A DNA stretch of 64,000 nucleotides from Glutinoglossum americanum (taxonomy: Eukaryota > Ascomycota > Geoglossomycetes > Geoglossales > Geoglossaceae): the NCBI GenBank assembly GCA_020080175.1, contig JAGHQL010000073.1, positions 1 through 64,000 of the forward strand, in the 5' to 3' direction. Positions 11,452-22,850 of this stretch are shown here, in pieces. Below the pieces are notes generated by a model. The model made no database searches. It was not told where the DNA came from and worked only from the letters and a program-made list of their open reading frames with translations. How positions within the stretch are numbered: the stretch's first letter is position 1; each line of letters opens with the position of its first letter. The position numbers and the translations under genes are program-made.

Positions 11452-12873
11452 ATGACAGCCGCTCATGGAAATCTTACTGGCTACGCTGATTCTATCTGGA
11501 GACTGCCAGGAGCCGTGAAAAGTTTCACGGCTCATCTCCCCAACTTGAATATGACCTCGAATCACGTTCTGATTACGGGACCAGCTCCGTTCCAGGTGCA
11601 AGAGATACAGTGTCTGTTCGCTACTTCTGGTAGATACAGCCCTACGCTACGGGTTATGTTTTACACCCTTTCTGTTGTGTCTATTTTTTTTGCCACGGAA
11701 GATTGGGTTGCAGATGTTTCAATGGCGTATGTGATGATCTATTCAGCCATCTCTGCTTTTCATGCTATCATTATGGTTTCAGTGCGTCATCACCTTCAGT
11801 CCAGAGTATCAGAACCTGTCAGTATCGCGACCGCCGGCCCCGTTGAAGCCCCTCAAATTTCCATCTGGCCAATGATATGGGATGAGGATTGCGATGCCGT
11901 CTTAGCTGTTGTCGGGACCGCGTTTCTCATTATGGCGCCTATAGTGATATGGAGCAACACTTTCCACAAGGCCTTTAAGCGTCCCAGATATCAGCCCATA
12001 TTTGTCGGGTGGTTCCTTCTGTTGCTGGTTGGGTTGATCAGTGCTATGGTGAACGAGGTGCACGTAGATATGTGGACTGTTGGCCAGTTCCGGTTTTGTT
12101 CCACCGGAGATCTCCCGGACCTCAGCCTTTCCGGCCTAAGTCTCCGCGGTCGCGAGCATCCAAACAAAAGCTTCAACGAGTCCATTTGGGACACCTTTTC
12201 AAATGCATCTACGTCACGGCGGCTCCCCCCAATTTGCGTTTATCCTTGCTTCGATGCTTCATGGCCGCTGCGACAGTGGAGCAATATCAAGGTCATTTCT
12301 TCAAGCGGCACATGGCCCAGTACCAGCAACTACTCCAATGTCAATGCCGGCTGGGGCCTTATGTTTGCCGCCATTATCCTAATCACAGCCTCTGTTTCGA
12401 TTATGATCACAATCTTTATCCTTAAACGGAAGAACCTCATAGCCTATGGGGACTATGGCATCCTCAAGCTCCGCAAAGGCCTTGATGATAAGATGAAGCA
12501 GCGGCTTAGGAAGCTCGATTACAGCGCAAAAGTCTTGACTGGAGTTTCTCTCCTCTTTTTCGTGGCTTGGATCGAATATACGATGTGGCCATATCCCTAC
12601 TCTGAGAAATTCACGGATATTGGCCAATGGGGACAGCTAGCAAGCACAATCCTAGTTCTGGCATTCGCGGCGTACAAATACATCCTCCCTCCTGAGATAC
12701 GGGAACAAGAACCGATTCCCGCCTCCCAGCACAACCCGGCTCTGGGCACGAATGAGCCAATTCCAGTAAGGGCCGATGGTGCAATGGAACAGGTGCCACC
12801 CGGCGGCATTCCACTGCAGCCGATTCCAGCATATAATCGGCAGGAGCCAATAGTAGCTCAAGATGGCGTATGA
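11452..12873 (+). CDS. Fungal multi-pass membrane protein of unknown function
   Basis: A single uninterrupted exon of 473 residues starting MTAAHGNLTGYADS. About seven hydrophobic segments can be placed: near residues 66-83, 87-110, 148-167, 180-200, 305-328, 355-375 and 390-410. Between the fourth and fifth lies a loop of about 100 residues with several N-glycosylation sequons (NKSF, NESI, NAST, NYSN) and cysteines (FRFCSTG; PICVYPCFDASWP), so it probably faces outside. The C-terminus is Pro/Glu-rich and cytoplasmic in character. I do not recognise the family; it resembles small integral membrane proteins found only in moulds. Codon use and length suggest a living gene. Confidence 0.75.
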   Translation: MTAAHGNLTGYADSIWRLPGAVKSFTAHLPNLNMTSNHVLITGPAPFQVQEIQCLFATSGRYSPTLRVMFYTLSVVSIFFATEDWVADVSMAYVMIYSAISAFHAIIMVSVRHHLQSRVSEPVSIATAGPVEAPQISIWPMIWDEDCDAVLAVVGTAFLIMAPIVIWSNTFHKAFKRPRYQPIFVGWFLLLLVGLISAMVNEVHVDMWTVGQFRFCSTGDLPDLSLSGLSLRGREHPNKSFNESIWDTFSNASTSRRLPPICVYPCFDASWPLRQWSNIKVISSSGTWPSTSNYSNVNAGWGLMFAAIILITASVSIMITIFILKRKNLIAYGDYGILKLRKGLDDKMKQRLRKLDYSAKVLTGVSLLFFVAWIEYTMWPYPYSEKFTDIGQWGQLASTILVLAFAAYKYILPPEIREQEPIPASQHNPALGTNEPIPVRADGAMEQVPPGGIPLQPIPAYNRQEPIVAQDGV

Positions 12874-13805
12874 AAATTTCAGCAGGGCTATAGGCTAATT
12901 GTGTTATAAATGCGAACATACAAATGAGGAGTACACCCCAGCTATCTCCAATTTCGTGATTTTGTGGGGAGCATAACTAGCCTTGGTGATTTGGCGGTTG
13001 GCTGTGGGACATTAAAAAGAGGGTAGAAGATAGATATATGAACATCATACATTTGCAATATGTATAAACAGATAGCACAAAATGGCATTTACTCTAAATG
13101 CCATAAAACGTGTGGTGATGTTGTAGCCTGCCCTAACGTTGCTGGAACCATGGCATCCTGGCGTCATACAATATCATTGTGGCTTCTGCTCTAGGAGGCT
13201 GAGCGAGTGGTATGAGAAAGAAGACTGCTTCGTTGACTGATGTAGATAAGGAACGAAGAAGAGCTCGAATATAAAAATGGGGTAATATATAAGCCGAGCA
13301 TTCTCCAACAATTGATATCTCGACCACAAGCGGGTTCGCAAGGTGAGGTCACCAGTGTGACCCGGCAATGCTTCTCTTTAGCACGCCTCCTGTCAATAAA
13401 TACACTTCGCTAACTCTCCATTACATTCTGCCAACATAACGTGTTGCTCATTAGTCATTACCCTAATAGCGGGGTTCTCTCTAGTGAGCCCTCCCTGCTT
13501 AGGATTAGCCATCGAGCAATAGGAACGTTTATCTCCGGACAAAAATTTCTCCATTGTTCTAATTTTAATGCTAAAACCAAATGCACTAAATATCTGTAAT
13601 AGGTGTTCCGGGAAGTTTACAGATATAACTACCGAGGAGCAAGATGGCGCCGTGATAGAATTCCCCAGAAACGATACAATATGAAAAGTTATCACTGTCG
13701 TTAAGTCGGAGTGGAATTTAGTATTTATCCTGAACCCCTCCATCTGGTTCGTTGTCCGCGGCTGCCGCAAAAAGGAAGGAGACACGCGGCTATTGGGTGC
13801 CTGCC
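12874..13805. other. Intergenic between convergent genes
   Basis: 3' flank of the membrane protein and of the Clr5-TPR gene. Only short frames are present. The one at 13393-13818 on the minus strand has no coding character. Confidence 0.5.
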
Positions 13806-16018
13806 TCACCCACGCCATGGAGTATCCAATGAGCTAGAGCGGACAATTGACTCCAACTCCTCGTGCATTAACGCAGTCACAGAATACCGCTGGTTTTCCA
13901 ATGCCGCCTCGAGCCTCTTCGTCATTGTACTCTGTAACCCATTACGCGTCATCGATGCAGCAAGCGCTCTTTCGAACCAAGGCCTCGCGTTATCCCACTG
14001 GTTCTGGCGCTGAAAGATTTTGCCAATGCAGATCAGGAGCTCAATAGTGTTTTCGTGGTCGATTCCAAATGTGTCTTCCACTTCGCAGCCTATGGTTTGG
14101 AACATGTCTTCGGCTGACTGGCAATAGTCGTTTTTGACGTGGAGTTCGGCGACTTTGATGCACGCTTCCAGGAAATGTTTCGTTTTCTTGGTCGACGGTA
14201 GGATCTTCTCCAATACTTCTTTGGCTTGGTCTAATCCGCTAGCTACTCGCTCATCGTCTCCGAGTCGTTGATAGAGATCGAGAAGCGCGCACCTAGCTTG
14301 CAATATCTGCGAGTTCAGCCTTTCGGGATATTTATCGCATTGTTCAATTAGGGAGAGAAGTAGAGGTTCAGCGGCCTCATCGAATGCTGCAGTGCGTGAC
14401 CTTGCGAGGCCTAGTTGGTAATCCACCCTTGCTGGATCATCTGTCCCTGCAACGGCACTGGCCACATATTCGGGGCCAGGCTGCTGGGCGGCTATATGCG
14501 GGGGCCCAACATGAGCTTGGGCTACCAGAGGGCTGTCGAAATTCGATGTGTTGTTTCTCCTTGTACCTACCGAATCATGTTTGTCCAAAGCATCTAGAAC
14601 CCGATACAGAAATGTCATTGCATCGTTGCTGCGAGACCAGCTATTGAACAAGTCTACCACACGCAGAAAATGTGTCTGGGTCTTTCGGTGGTTAGGACCC
14701 CAGCGTTCCACGTGGTTTTCGCCCATCCAGTTCAGAACCAGGTCGGCGTCGTTCATGCGGTCATGCCCTGCGTAGAGAGTCGCCAACTCATATGCCACTG
14801 CGTTGGTGTCCTCGTGGGTCGGCGAGAGTAGATTTTCAAAGCCTGCCAATACCTCGCGAAGTTTTCCTTCCGCATTTTGAAAATCGCCTTCGCGGTCAAG
14901 CTCATGAGCACTATTTCTGAGAGCCTTGAGCGCTTCTAGCGTCTGTCCGTTCCAGGTCAATCGAAGAAAGCGGGGCTGTGTGTTGCCTGAGAATGGCGTA
15001 GGGGTCCATCTCTCAGCGGGAATACTGGGCTCCTTAGGCGTGCGTGCGCTGCCGGGTGAAGGCACATTTAAGGGCCTAGGCGTCATGTAGGTGGTATCTT
15101 GTGGGGTGGCTTCATCTGCTCAAAACTGTCAGCCAAACGATGTAGCCATACTTAATTAGTAACGTGATCTACCTAGATCACCCTCAAATTTTGCTCCCTT
15201 AACCTTATTTCGGAGTACCTCTTCCGTCCACTCTCGGCCCCTACATACGAAGACCGTTTCTTTTGGTTCCGGGAGCTGGTCTTTTCTCTGCTCAGCTTTA
15301 TTAAGCATCCACTGGGCTTTCTCCCTTGGCAGGTTTTTGTAGAAACCCCATTCGCTAAATTTATCTTTATACATTTTTTTGCTACCCCAATAGTTAGAAA
15401 TGCCACCTAGACCTAGCTAAAGAGGGAGCACAGGGAGGCTAACGAAGGACTGAAACCAAATTCCGTTTTCATGATTTGCGTAGTTTCTCCAAGAGATTTA
15501 TTTTGGTCAATGTAGAGTTCCCTGATTTTGGTTCGGTGGAGGCTCCATTCCGCTGCAGTATATTGCGGGTGAGGCGGGTTTTGCCTTCGTCGCGGTGGGT
15601 TTGGTCGTATATTTGATTCTGGATTTTGAGGTTCATCTGCAGCTGGGATATGCTGTGAAAGGCCGGGAGCAGTGATAGAACTCAAAGGCATTGCCGCCAT
15701 TATAGGTGTGGTAATTTCACTCTGGAAATTGGGAAGTCGAGACGAGTCAGTGGCCCGGAATTCCCAATCCGGTTCTTCATGGTATCCCGAAGGTTGATCA
15801 CCTATGCGACTAGGCCACAAGCTTGAGGTCGATGCCGATGCAAAAGTGGGCTGTGTGGTTTGCCGACCGATTAAGCGGCTATGATCAGTACCATGTGCAC
15901 GGGCGTCGCGCTGTGGTCGGAGGGAAGCAGGAGGGAACATGCTGGTTGATGATTTCTCCTGGGAGCGACAATTTCTGAACTGGAGTTCCATATCAAGTCG
16001 GGTGGGATTGTTCATAAG
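13806..16018 (-). CDS. Clr5-domain protein with C-terminal TPR-like repeats
   Basis: Three minus-strand exons are supported: 16018-15444, 15381-15173 and 15115-13806 (2094 nt, 697 residues). The first intron runs from GTTAGC to GGTAG, the second from GTAGAT to GAGCAG; both keep frame. Splicing the first intron rebuilds a Clr5 domain at about residues 153-207: WSLHRTKIRELYIDQNKSLG, then FGFSPS joined to KKMYKDKFSEWGFYKN. Clr5 domains were named from the fission-yeast silencing factor and are common at the N-terminus of mould proteins. The last exon is helical-repeat sequence (AHELDREGDFQNAEGKLREV; RCALLDLYQRLGDDERVASG; FQRQNQWDNARPWFERAL) of TPR type. A role in chromatin or in scaffolding is inference. 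ATG 16018 was taken over an upstream Trp/Cys-rich extension. Confidence 0.85.
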
Positions 16019-16059
16019 AACTGGTAGAAGAGGGAGGAGTATGGTCGGCGGATTCGCGC

Positions 16060-16660
16060 ACCAAAAGTCCCAACACGAGACCCCCAAAAGTTCCGACAAT
16101 GTGGCGCGCTAACACGGGACACGGGCCAAGCCTCCCAGAATTCTCAAAGTCGCCACTCGAGACATGCATCTAAGTCCTTAGTTGGCCTTAACGGTCCAAT
16201 CCGAGGATCCCGCGCAAGTTCCCCAAGGGTTCCGAAAAGTTCTGAAAAGTTCTCGCTTGGCTTCCTCTGCAGCCCCATCCCGCATGGGTAATATAATTGG
16301 TGGGACTTTGTAATAGTTCAGGTCAGTGAAAGTTCTGCCAAAGTTCGGGCTGACAAAACCAGGGCGCAATCCCAAAAACACTAGGATTAATATTATACAG
16401 AGTAACTCAGGAATTGGGGCAGAGTTCTTTATGCATCTCTTCAGCGTTAATAATACTACCTCGTCTACTGTCTACCAACCGGATCGCGTATCCAAAAGGT
16501 CTCAAAAAGTCCCCCAAGTCTTCCAGCCGGAATCAACGTCTTGAATTTCCACCGCCTAGTTCCTCGTTGCCACATCTGTCCAGGCGATATCCTCCTTGGT
16601 TCAACTGCCACGTCCCACCTACAGCCCGGAAAATATCTTCAAAAGTTCCCAACAATGGAC
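16060..16660. repeat. Cluster of AAAGTTC heptamers upstream of the Clr5-TPR gene
   Basis: AAAGTTC or the close form AAAAGTCC recurs at least eight times on the plus strand: near 16063, 16086, three times in 16224-16255, twice in 16328-16345, near 16505 and near 16631. Two copies share a longer context, CAAAAGTTCC followed by AACAATG/GACAATG. The stretch lies directly upstream (minus-strand sense) of the Clr5-TPR start and has no coding content. Confidence 0.4.
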
Positions 16661-16891
16661 TCCTGGAGAGACCATGTATAAAATGGGCATTGCCTTCCTC
16701 CTGCAAGGTGGTTAGGGCTTGGGAGAGACCACAGAAAAACTCCTAGCTTCTTTAGCTTGCACTTTTTTAGTATTTTAAGCAAAACGCTGCCCTCAGGGCT
16801 CTAACGGTATTTGCTGTCGTGGGGAGACTACCCTTCCAGCGTCAACTACTGATGGGTACTTGCAGACTGCGAACTGTAAGCTGCAACAGCG

Positions 16892-17266
16892 ATGCCAGAA
16901 CCTAAGCTGCCGAACATATCAAAAAAAGAGAGTACCAGCGAGCGGTGGCAGAAAAAGGCATGTATCAAATACGGGCCCTATGTTTGCTTGTCCAAGCTAA
17001 CTAGCATTCGAAAGCCGCTATTTGCAAAGAAAGACCAAAGCAATCTCACAGCATTCGCAAACGTGCAGCGCGTATGGCTTAATGGTGAAGAAGCTCAGCG
17101 GAAGCCGAACCCGAGGTTTATAGACGGCCGAGCTCGGGGTGCCGCGAGCGTTATGATGCAGCGCTGGCACCAGGAAACGATGCGCGATCAGCCGTATAAC
17201 AATATCGACTCTGTTGGGGGTATATCGGGTAGTGGAAACGCCGGCCAAAGCTCTCCAACACGCTGA
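16892..17266 (+). CDS. Hypothetical protein of 124 residues
   Basis: An ATG-started frame encoding a basic, soluble protein (MPEPKLPNISKKESTSERWQ ... QRVWLNGEEAQRKPNPRFID ... GNAGQSSPTR). Composition is protein-like (many K/R/E, no long low-complexity runs), and no equally long frame opposes it. No family was recognised. It could be the exposed part of a decayed gene. Low confidence. Confidence 0.3.
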   Translation: MPEPKLPNISKKESTSERWQKKACIKYGPYVCLSKLTSIRKPLFAKKDQSNLTAFANVQRVWLNGEEAQRKPNPRFIDGRARGAASVMMQRWHQETMRDQPYNNIDSVGGISGSGNAGQSSPTR

Positions 17267-18129
17267 GTGTAGGGGTGGACGCTCCAGCCTAGAGTTAACC
17301 TGTGTGGTGTTAACATGGCTGGTCTTAATATCATATCTTCCCGCCTGTTAGCCAGTTAGTCTTTATCCTCAATACTCATCACAAATGCAAACTTTGGTCA
17401 TACCTGTTCCACACTGAGCAGCGGAAAATTGGCATTCCTAATCAAGCATAGAAGGAAGGGGGTATTTGGAAAGAGTAGGGAACATGACGAATAATTCGCG
17501 AGAGGCTATCATGTGCAATAGGTTAGCTGACCGTCCCCATTGCCGGTCTACATTGAATCACTACAGTTCACAAGTAGGTCTGCTAAGCAAAACAGCCTCG
17601 AATCGTAGTCTTGGAAAGTAATAAAGGTTATTTCACAATGCCTCATCCTGGAGATAAAGCCCATAGCTGATGCATGGTAGGAGGAGGGGGCGGAGTTACG
17701 TATATCCGTTCCGCCTAGAGGCTACCGGCCACCGCGCTGGGACTACATAGTGCCCAAACGTAAATTCCTAGTATTATGTTACCCATGCAATTTAGATTTC
17801 AAAAACCCGACCGCCACCTCGGTTGTATATGCCCGACGCGCATCATGAAAAGGCGGTGAGAGGCTGAGGTATTGATTTTGCTCAGCCCTGCACCGTGGGA
17901 GCCTAAAGTTCTCGAGATGGTTGGATGCGCTTTTTCCAGCTCAGCAACTCACCGTTTCCTCTCCCTTCGCACCTGATTCCTCGGGCGGCTAGAGACTTTC
18001 ACCTAAGCCCAAGCCTTTCTGGGTGTAAGTTGTCAATACTATATATTTGCGGTCTCAGCTCTGCATGCTAGACCACATTCGCTAGTCGATTAGGTGCAAA
18101 CATACGATCTCTTTCTCGATAACTCCGGA
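17267..18129. other. Intergenic, probable promoter of the AAA gene at its end
   Basis: No coding region is supported. A TATA-like CTATATATTTG near 18038-18048 lies about 85-90 bp before the ATG at 18130 and is a fair candidate core promoter. Confidence 0.4.
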
Positions 18130-20316
18130 ATGGATGCAGATAAGTTGACATTCGAGAACTTCGATGACTTCTTTAATTTGGGGAATGCTGAGCAAGGAGA
18201 GGAGGCTAGAGGGGGTCTGAGATGTGAGCTGAAGAAATTTGAGGCCCGCTACAATTCGAAGGGAGAAAGAGTGGTCCTGAATGTAGGATCAAGGAAGGCT
18301 CTTGATCCTCCACGAGACTCTGCACATGATTCTGCGATGGTGCTGACTACGTTCTACAACAAAGAACAAGAGGCTGAATACACGGAGTTGGAAATTCAGT
18401 CACCCCATATCAAAGCTGCTCTGAAGGAGGTTGTCCCTCAGTATCGAGACCTTAACCTTCGGGTTAAGAAGATCGTTTTACGCGATCAGCCAAGATGCCT
18501 GTTTCACTACCGTAACGAGCTACAGAAGTACGGAAGCGCCCTCCAGGACCCAGAAGCATCTACACATCTTCTATTTGCTCTTAGGTACACGTATATGACC
18601 TTGCAGAGCGAAATTCATAGCTACTATAATCTCATCGAAACGACCTCCATCCCCCCAAGCATTGACTTTCTAAACCTGTGGATGGTGTTCCGGCCAGGAG
18701 ATTATATATACACAAGAACTGATGACGTCGATAGAGTGCTGAAATTTAAAGACATGAGCAGATGCAAGTGTCCGATCCCATGGTGTATTAGCTCGAAATG
18801 GACTATCACAGCAGACACGATTGATTATAATGGAACCGACTTTGGCTATACAACGGCACGTTGCTACGTCCGCCCATACGACGGGTACAAGGTCCTAAAG
18901 GATTTGAGAGTCATGCCCCTTCGGTACCACCCAGATCCGCGCCCTATCATCTCGGCGGCAGTGAGAAGGGGCAAAAAATTTATCGGTTTGCACGGAATGC
19001 ACCACCGGATGTATAAAGGCATCGCAGAGGTGCTAGCGGCCGATAGAAGGACATCGCTGATGGGTGAGGAAGACGAATTTCCCCTGCGATCTATGTCGGC
19101 ATGTCAATCCGTCCTGTAAACCCTGGTCTGAAGCTAACATACGAGTAGGTCAAAAGTCGGATCATTGTCGATGCGAAAACCTTCAGCCAAGCGAGGCCAA
19201 GTCACGAGGCTTGGTTTTCAAGCAATGAAAGAATTATCAGGACGGAGAATGACGATCACTTGCGTCTCACGAATGATGACTACCTTATATGTCATCACTT
19301 GATGCCTGGATTTGCTCTTGTCGATAAAAGATGGTGCTATTTTCGTGTGGATTTGATCAAGGACGTTGAATACAACTCGGAGGCCTTCGGGGCCTTGATG
19401 CTCGAGAAAGAGCAAAAAGATATGATCCTCTCCCTTGTCAAGATTCATACGGATGAAAGACTCTCATTCGACGATGTGATCAAAGGCAAAGGGAAAGGTA
19501 TGGTTTTCTTGCTCCACGGGGTACCAGGTGTCGGCAAAACCCTCACTGCAGGTATGCAAAGATGGCTATATCGGAATGCACTTTAAGACACTGACGAATG
19601 TATCGTAGAAAGCGTGGCTGACTTCTGCAAGCGGCCTCTCTATACAATAAGCGCTGGTGACCTTGGGCCCTCACCATCCACAGTGGAGGAGGAACTAGGA
19701 GCTGCCCTTCGGCTGGCCACGACCTGGAATGCTGTGATACTTATCGATGAAGCAGACGTGTTCCTTGAGCAACGTAGTGCCCATGATCTTGTAAGAAATG
19801 GCCTTGTTTCAGGTACTTACTTTACCCCCGCCCATCTCTCAGAGGGCGGTGAAGACTAATACCAAGCTAGCATTTCTACGAATCCTCGAGTACTATGAGG
19901 GCATCATGTTTCTCACCACCAACCGCATTGGCTCGTTTGATGAAGCTGTCAAGTCTCGAATTCATCTCGCCATCAAATACCCCATCCTCTCGACCGAAGC
20001 CCGCACAAACCTCTGGCGAACTTTTATATCTAGAACGTTCTCAGGTTCCAGTCCCAGCTGGGTGACTTCGGAATCACTTGCCAGATTAGCTGGCGAGGAC
20101 CTCAATGGCTGGCAAATCAAGGACATCGTACGGACAGCCCACGCGCTAGCTGTGAGCAAGAATAGGCACCTGGGATTTGACCAGATCAGGACAGCCCTAA
20201 GGGCTATGAAGACTTTCGAGACAGATTTGGCAGAGGACGCCACGAGACGAAAGGCGGAGGAAAGTGGTTTGACTGCGGGTGAACAGCAGACGTCGAAGAG
20301 GCAGAGAACGGCATAG
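18130..20316 (+). CDS. AAA+ ATPase with DUF7025-type N-terminal half
   Basis: Exon 1 starts at ATG 18130 (MDADKLTFENFDDFFNLG). It carries the long front region typical of fungal DUF7025-AAA proteins (FLNLWMVFRPGDYIYTRTD; KKFIGLHGMHHRMYKGIAE). The ATPase follows: Walker A GVPGVGKT, Walker B VILIDEADVFLE, sensor FLTTNR, and a second-region arginine motif in SRIHLAIKYP. Introns 19552-19608 and 19813-19870 are clear. The first junction, near 19085-19148, is not: the best in-frame link needs a weak GTCCTG donor, so a small lesion is possible. The C-terminus is basic (SKRQRTA), nuclear-signal like. These ATPases are widespread in moulds; their targets are unknown. Confidence 0.85.
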
Positions 20317-20431
20317 GTTCGAAGTGGAATAAAGCCCTACAAACATATAACGCTGATTGCGGGGTACTCAACCTAGGAGTACCTTTACATCAGCCTATAC
20401 TCTCGTTCAACAGGAGCACTCCGAATCTATG
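20317..20431. other. Short 3' flank ending in the target duplication of a solo LTR
   Basis: CTATG at 20427-20431 is repeated at 20762-20766 on the other side of the LTR. Confidence 0.7.
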
Positions 20432-20761
20432 TGTTGCGGAATAATCAGGCACCGCTCCGTGGCGCCCCTTTTGAGCTGAGGGGGTGCCCCTTAGTAGCTG
20501 AGCGGCGGCGCCATCTCAGTTACTATGGTATGACTAATATCGGTGGAGCCGATATATTTCGGGCTGGCCGAAGGATGGCCGGAGCTGCCGCGGGCCGGCA
20601 AAAAAGGGGCTGCGGAGCAGCCAACCACTTATATAGTTTCATGTCACGTAGCTGGCAGTTAGGTAGTTGCAAGCAATTTAATCAATTGACCTTTATCCAT
20701 TGTTTACATAGTCTATATAATTCTAGCTACCATTTCCGCGTATCGAGCGTAACCTTCAACA
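20432..20761. mobile_element. Solo LTR, family A, copy 1 (330 bp)
   Basis: Begins TGTTGCGGAAT and ends CCTTCAACA, inverted-complementary ends of retrotransposon type. It is flanked by a perfect 5-bp duplication, CTATG. A second copy of the same family lies at 46138-46447 in the same orientation. An internal short hairpin (ATATCGG..CCGATAT) and TATATAG precede the 3' half. No internal retrotransposon region remains, so this is a recombination scar. A 163-codon frame across it is not a gene. With an exact target duplication it looks the younger of the two copies. Confidence 0.9.
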
Positions 20762-20766
20762 CTATG

Positions 20767-22387
20767 GAGTACTACCTCCAGAAGTTGTGGAGCATCGCCC
20801 TAACTATTGCTCGGTATCTGAGTATTCTAGCATTAATGTGCTCACGATTTATGACGTTGGAAAATCGGAAAAAAGTACGGCAGTCACAAAGTCCGAATCC
20901 AAGGCAAATCCCCACTCTATAATCCCATAATCCTACAAAATACATTTAAATTACCGTAATACTGCACTTTCAAGAGATAATTTCCAGCGTGCTTTTGGGA
21001 GGTTTACTGTTCAAGTCTTCTCAAACTAGTAGAAATGATAGCAGAAATTCCCACACCAACTCCTCCTGCACACCTCCCCTACCGTAACAGCTCCAGCCCT
21101 CTTCTCCCGTCAAATGAAACCCTTCTCTATAGGCACTACCGGGAGTGTGCTGGGTCACGAACTCCCCAGGGCGCTTTACAAGGGCGCTTTATAAGGGCAC
21201 CTTTCTGACCTCCTGGTAATGCTGGCATCCATACCGATTCTCCATACGCACGAGCTCGCTAGGATAGTTTTTCTGTCAGTAAGATGAAGTCGTTGGAACC
21301 TGCTATAATGGTGTGGTGAAGAGTATTGAGAGCTAAGCGATCCGTATCCAGATTGTTCATATCGGATTGGCTGCAGACTATCTAGGTTCGGATCTTATCA
21401 TATTGGTAAACGAAAGCTCCTCCCACTGCCTCACCGTCCCGCTTCCCACCCAAGGCTGTAGAAATTCATATACTCGTTTGCGCAACAATTGGCAATACTC
21501 ATACACAAACATCATCCGGCAGAAAACAGAAGGATCCAAACCCCCGTTCCCTTCCTGCAGAATTCAACTGCCTGGCCTCTGCCCCTCCGATGTCTTCTTG
21601 CGGTTTGGAGGTTTGCCTCCGATCTAGCAATATATTAGATCTCTATTTGTTGGGACCTCGAGGGCTGGCAGGGAGAAAATGTGGGCGCGGATGGCAAGCG
21701 CGCGTGTCTACCGGAGGCGAGATGACTACCTACTGGGAGACTCGGCATACATTAGACAGGGAGTAGGATGCAAGTTGGAATTTCATGCGCCGGTTCCATT
21801 ACGGGAAAATTGAACACAGCCCTGATCGAGTGGGATTTGGAACGAGCTTCATTTTCGCGAAAAGAGCCGATTCCTCATTAAATTTGAGAACAGAATACAG
21901 CAACTCAAACCGAAAGTGTCACTCTTAGCTCACTTCATGCCCCATAGCCTACTCCGCACCCGCTTTACACCCACCCAAAGTATGGAAACACCCTATTGCA
22001 GGCCAGCTACGTCCGAAAACCTATTTAACCCCTGATCTCCTCCTGCCTCATAACTTGCCAATGCACCACCCCTTATCCCGCGACAAGCTGGGATGTCGGC
22101 GACACCGGCAGTCCTGATGGAGATAGTTCGGGTGGCTAATGATAGCAAGTGGGTTTTCTTTCTGGTGTTGGGCTTTAGGGCGGCGGTGTGGTGGGAGCAG
22201 GGACAAAGTATCGGATCAGAGGGGCTGGTGGGGTGGTGGTGTTGAGGAAGTAGATAGTTATGGCGGCTACTAGGCTGTGTATAGCTATGGGTACTGTGGA
22301 GGTAAAGGTTCGTCTGGTAGATAGAAGGACGATTGTATTAAGCAAGTTGTGGGCACGGTAGGTAAGCTGCCCCTGCTAAGAGAATGA
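20767..22387. other. Intergenic, nothing recognised
   Basis: Only frames below 90 codons. Around 22360-22400 the sequence resembles 23420-23465 (AAGCTGCCCC..GC..AAG then ATGACTAATA), suggesting a shared small repeat or related gene ends. Confidence 0.35.
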
Positions 22388-22845
22388 CTAATAACTAGCT
22401 AACAAACTACCACTTCCACGGCATAGAAATCGCCTCCACAGTACCGCGATGCTGATCGTAATCTTTTTGCATTGGCGCACCCCTCCTTTACCCGGAGGTG
22501 AGGCAGTCGTCGGTGTTGTCGTGGACGTGGTGGTCAGGGTCATGGGGCGCTCTAGTGTAGTGGTCACATACCTGGAAACAGCGCTATATCTTCCACCTTG
22601 TACTACAACCGTGAGCGCTATCACTTTCGTCTGCGAGATAACTGTGCTGATCATGGACCTGTAATCCCCATAAGAAAATGTGGTTTCCTGGAGCAGTATA
22701 GTGAGGGATAGCGGAACGCAGCTCCGATAGTAATTCGCCTCAGTGGGCAAAGTATAGTGCTAGAATTGCGCATTGCTTATTAGGAATAAGGCAGTACCAC
22801 ACTCACCTCGGATAACATTCGTGTCCATAATCACAATGTAAAGGC
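22388..22845 (-). pseudogene. Possible fragment of a Thr-rich surface-protein gene
   Basis: The minus strand reads TEANYYRSCVPLSLTILLQE, then a stretch ending in a Thr/Pro-rich stalk (YVTTTLERPMTLTTTSTTTP). A Thr-rich stalk after a small Cys-containing domain is typical of fungal single-pass surface proteins. No membrane segment follows in frame and no clean start was found. A possible short first exon (MDTNVIR, GTGAGT donor) lies near 22830. A solo LTR sits immediately upstream of it. Confidence 0.3.
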
Positions 22846-22850
22846 AAAAG

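Noticed and set aside
20431-20922. 163-codon plus-strand frame
   Set aside because: Covers the family A solo LTR and its flank; the same DNA occurs at 46138-46447, so it is repeat sequence, not a gene.
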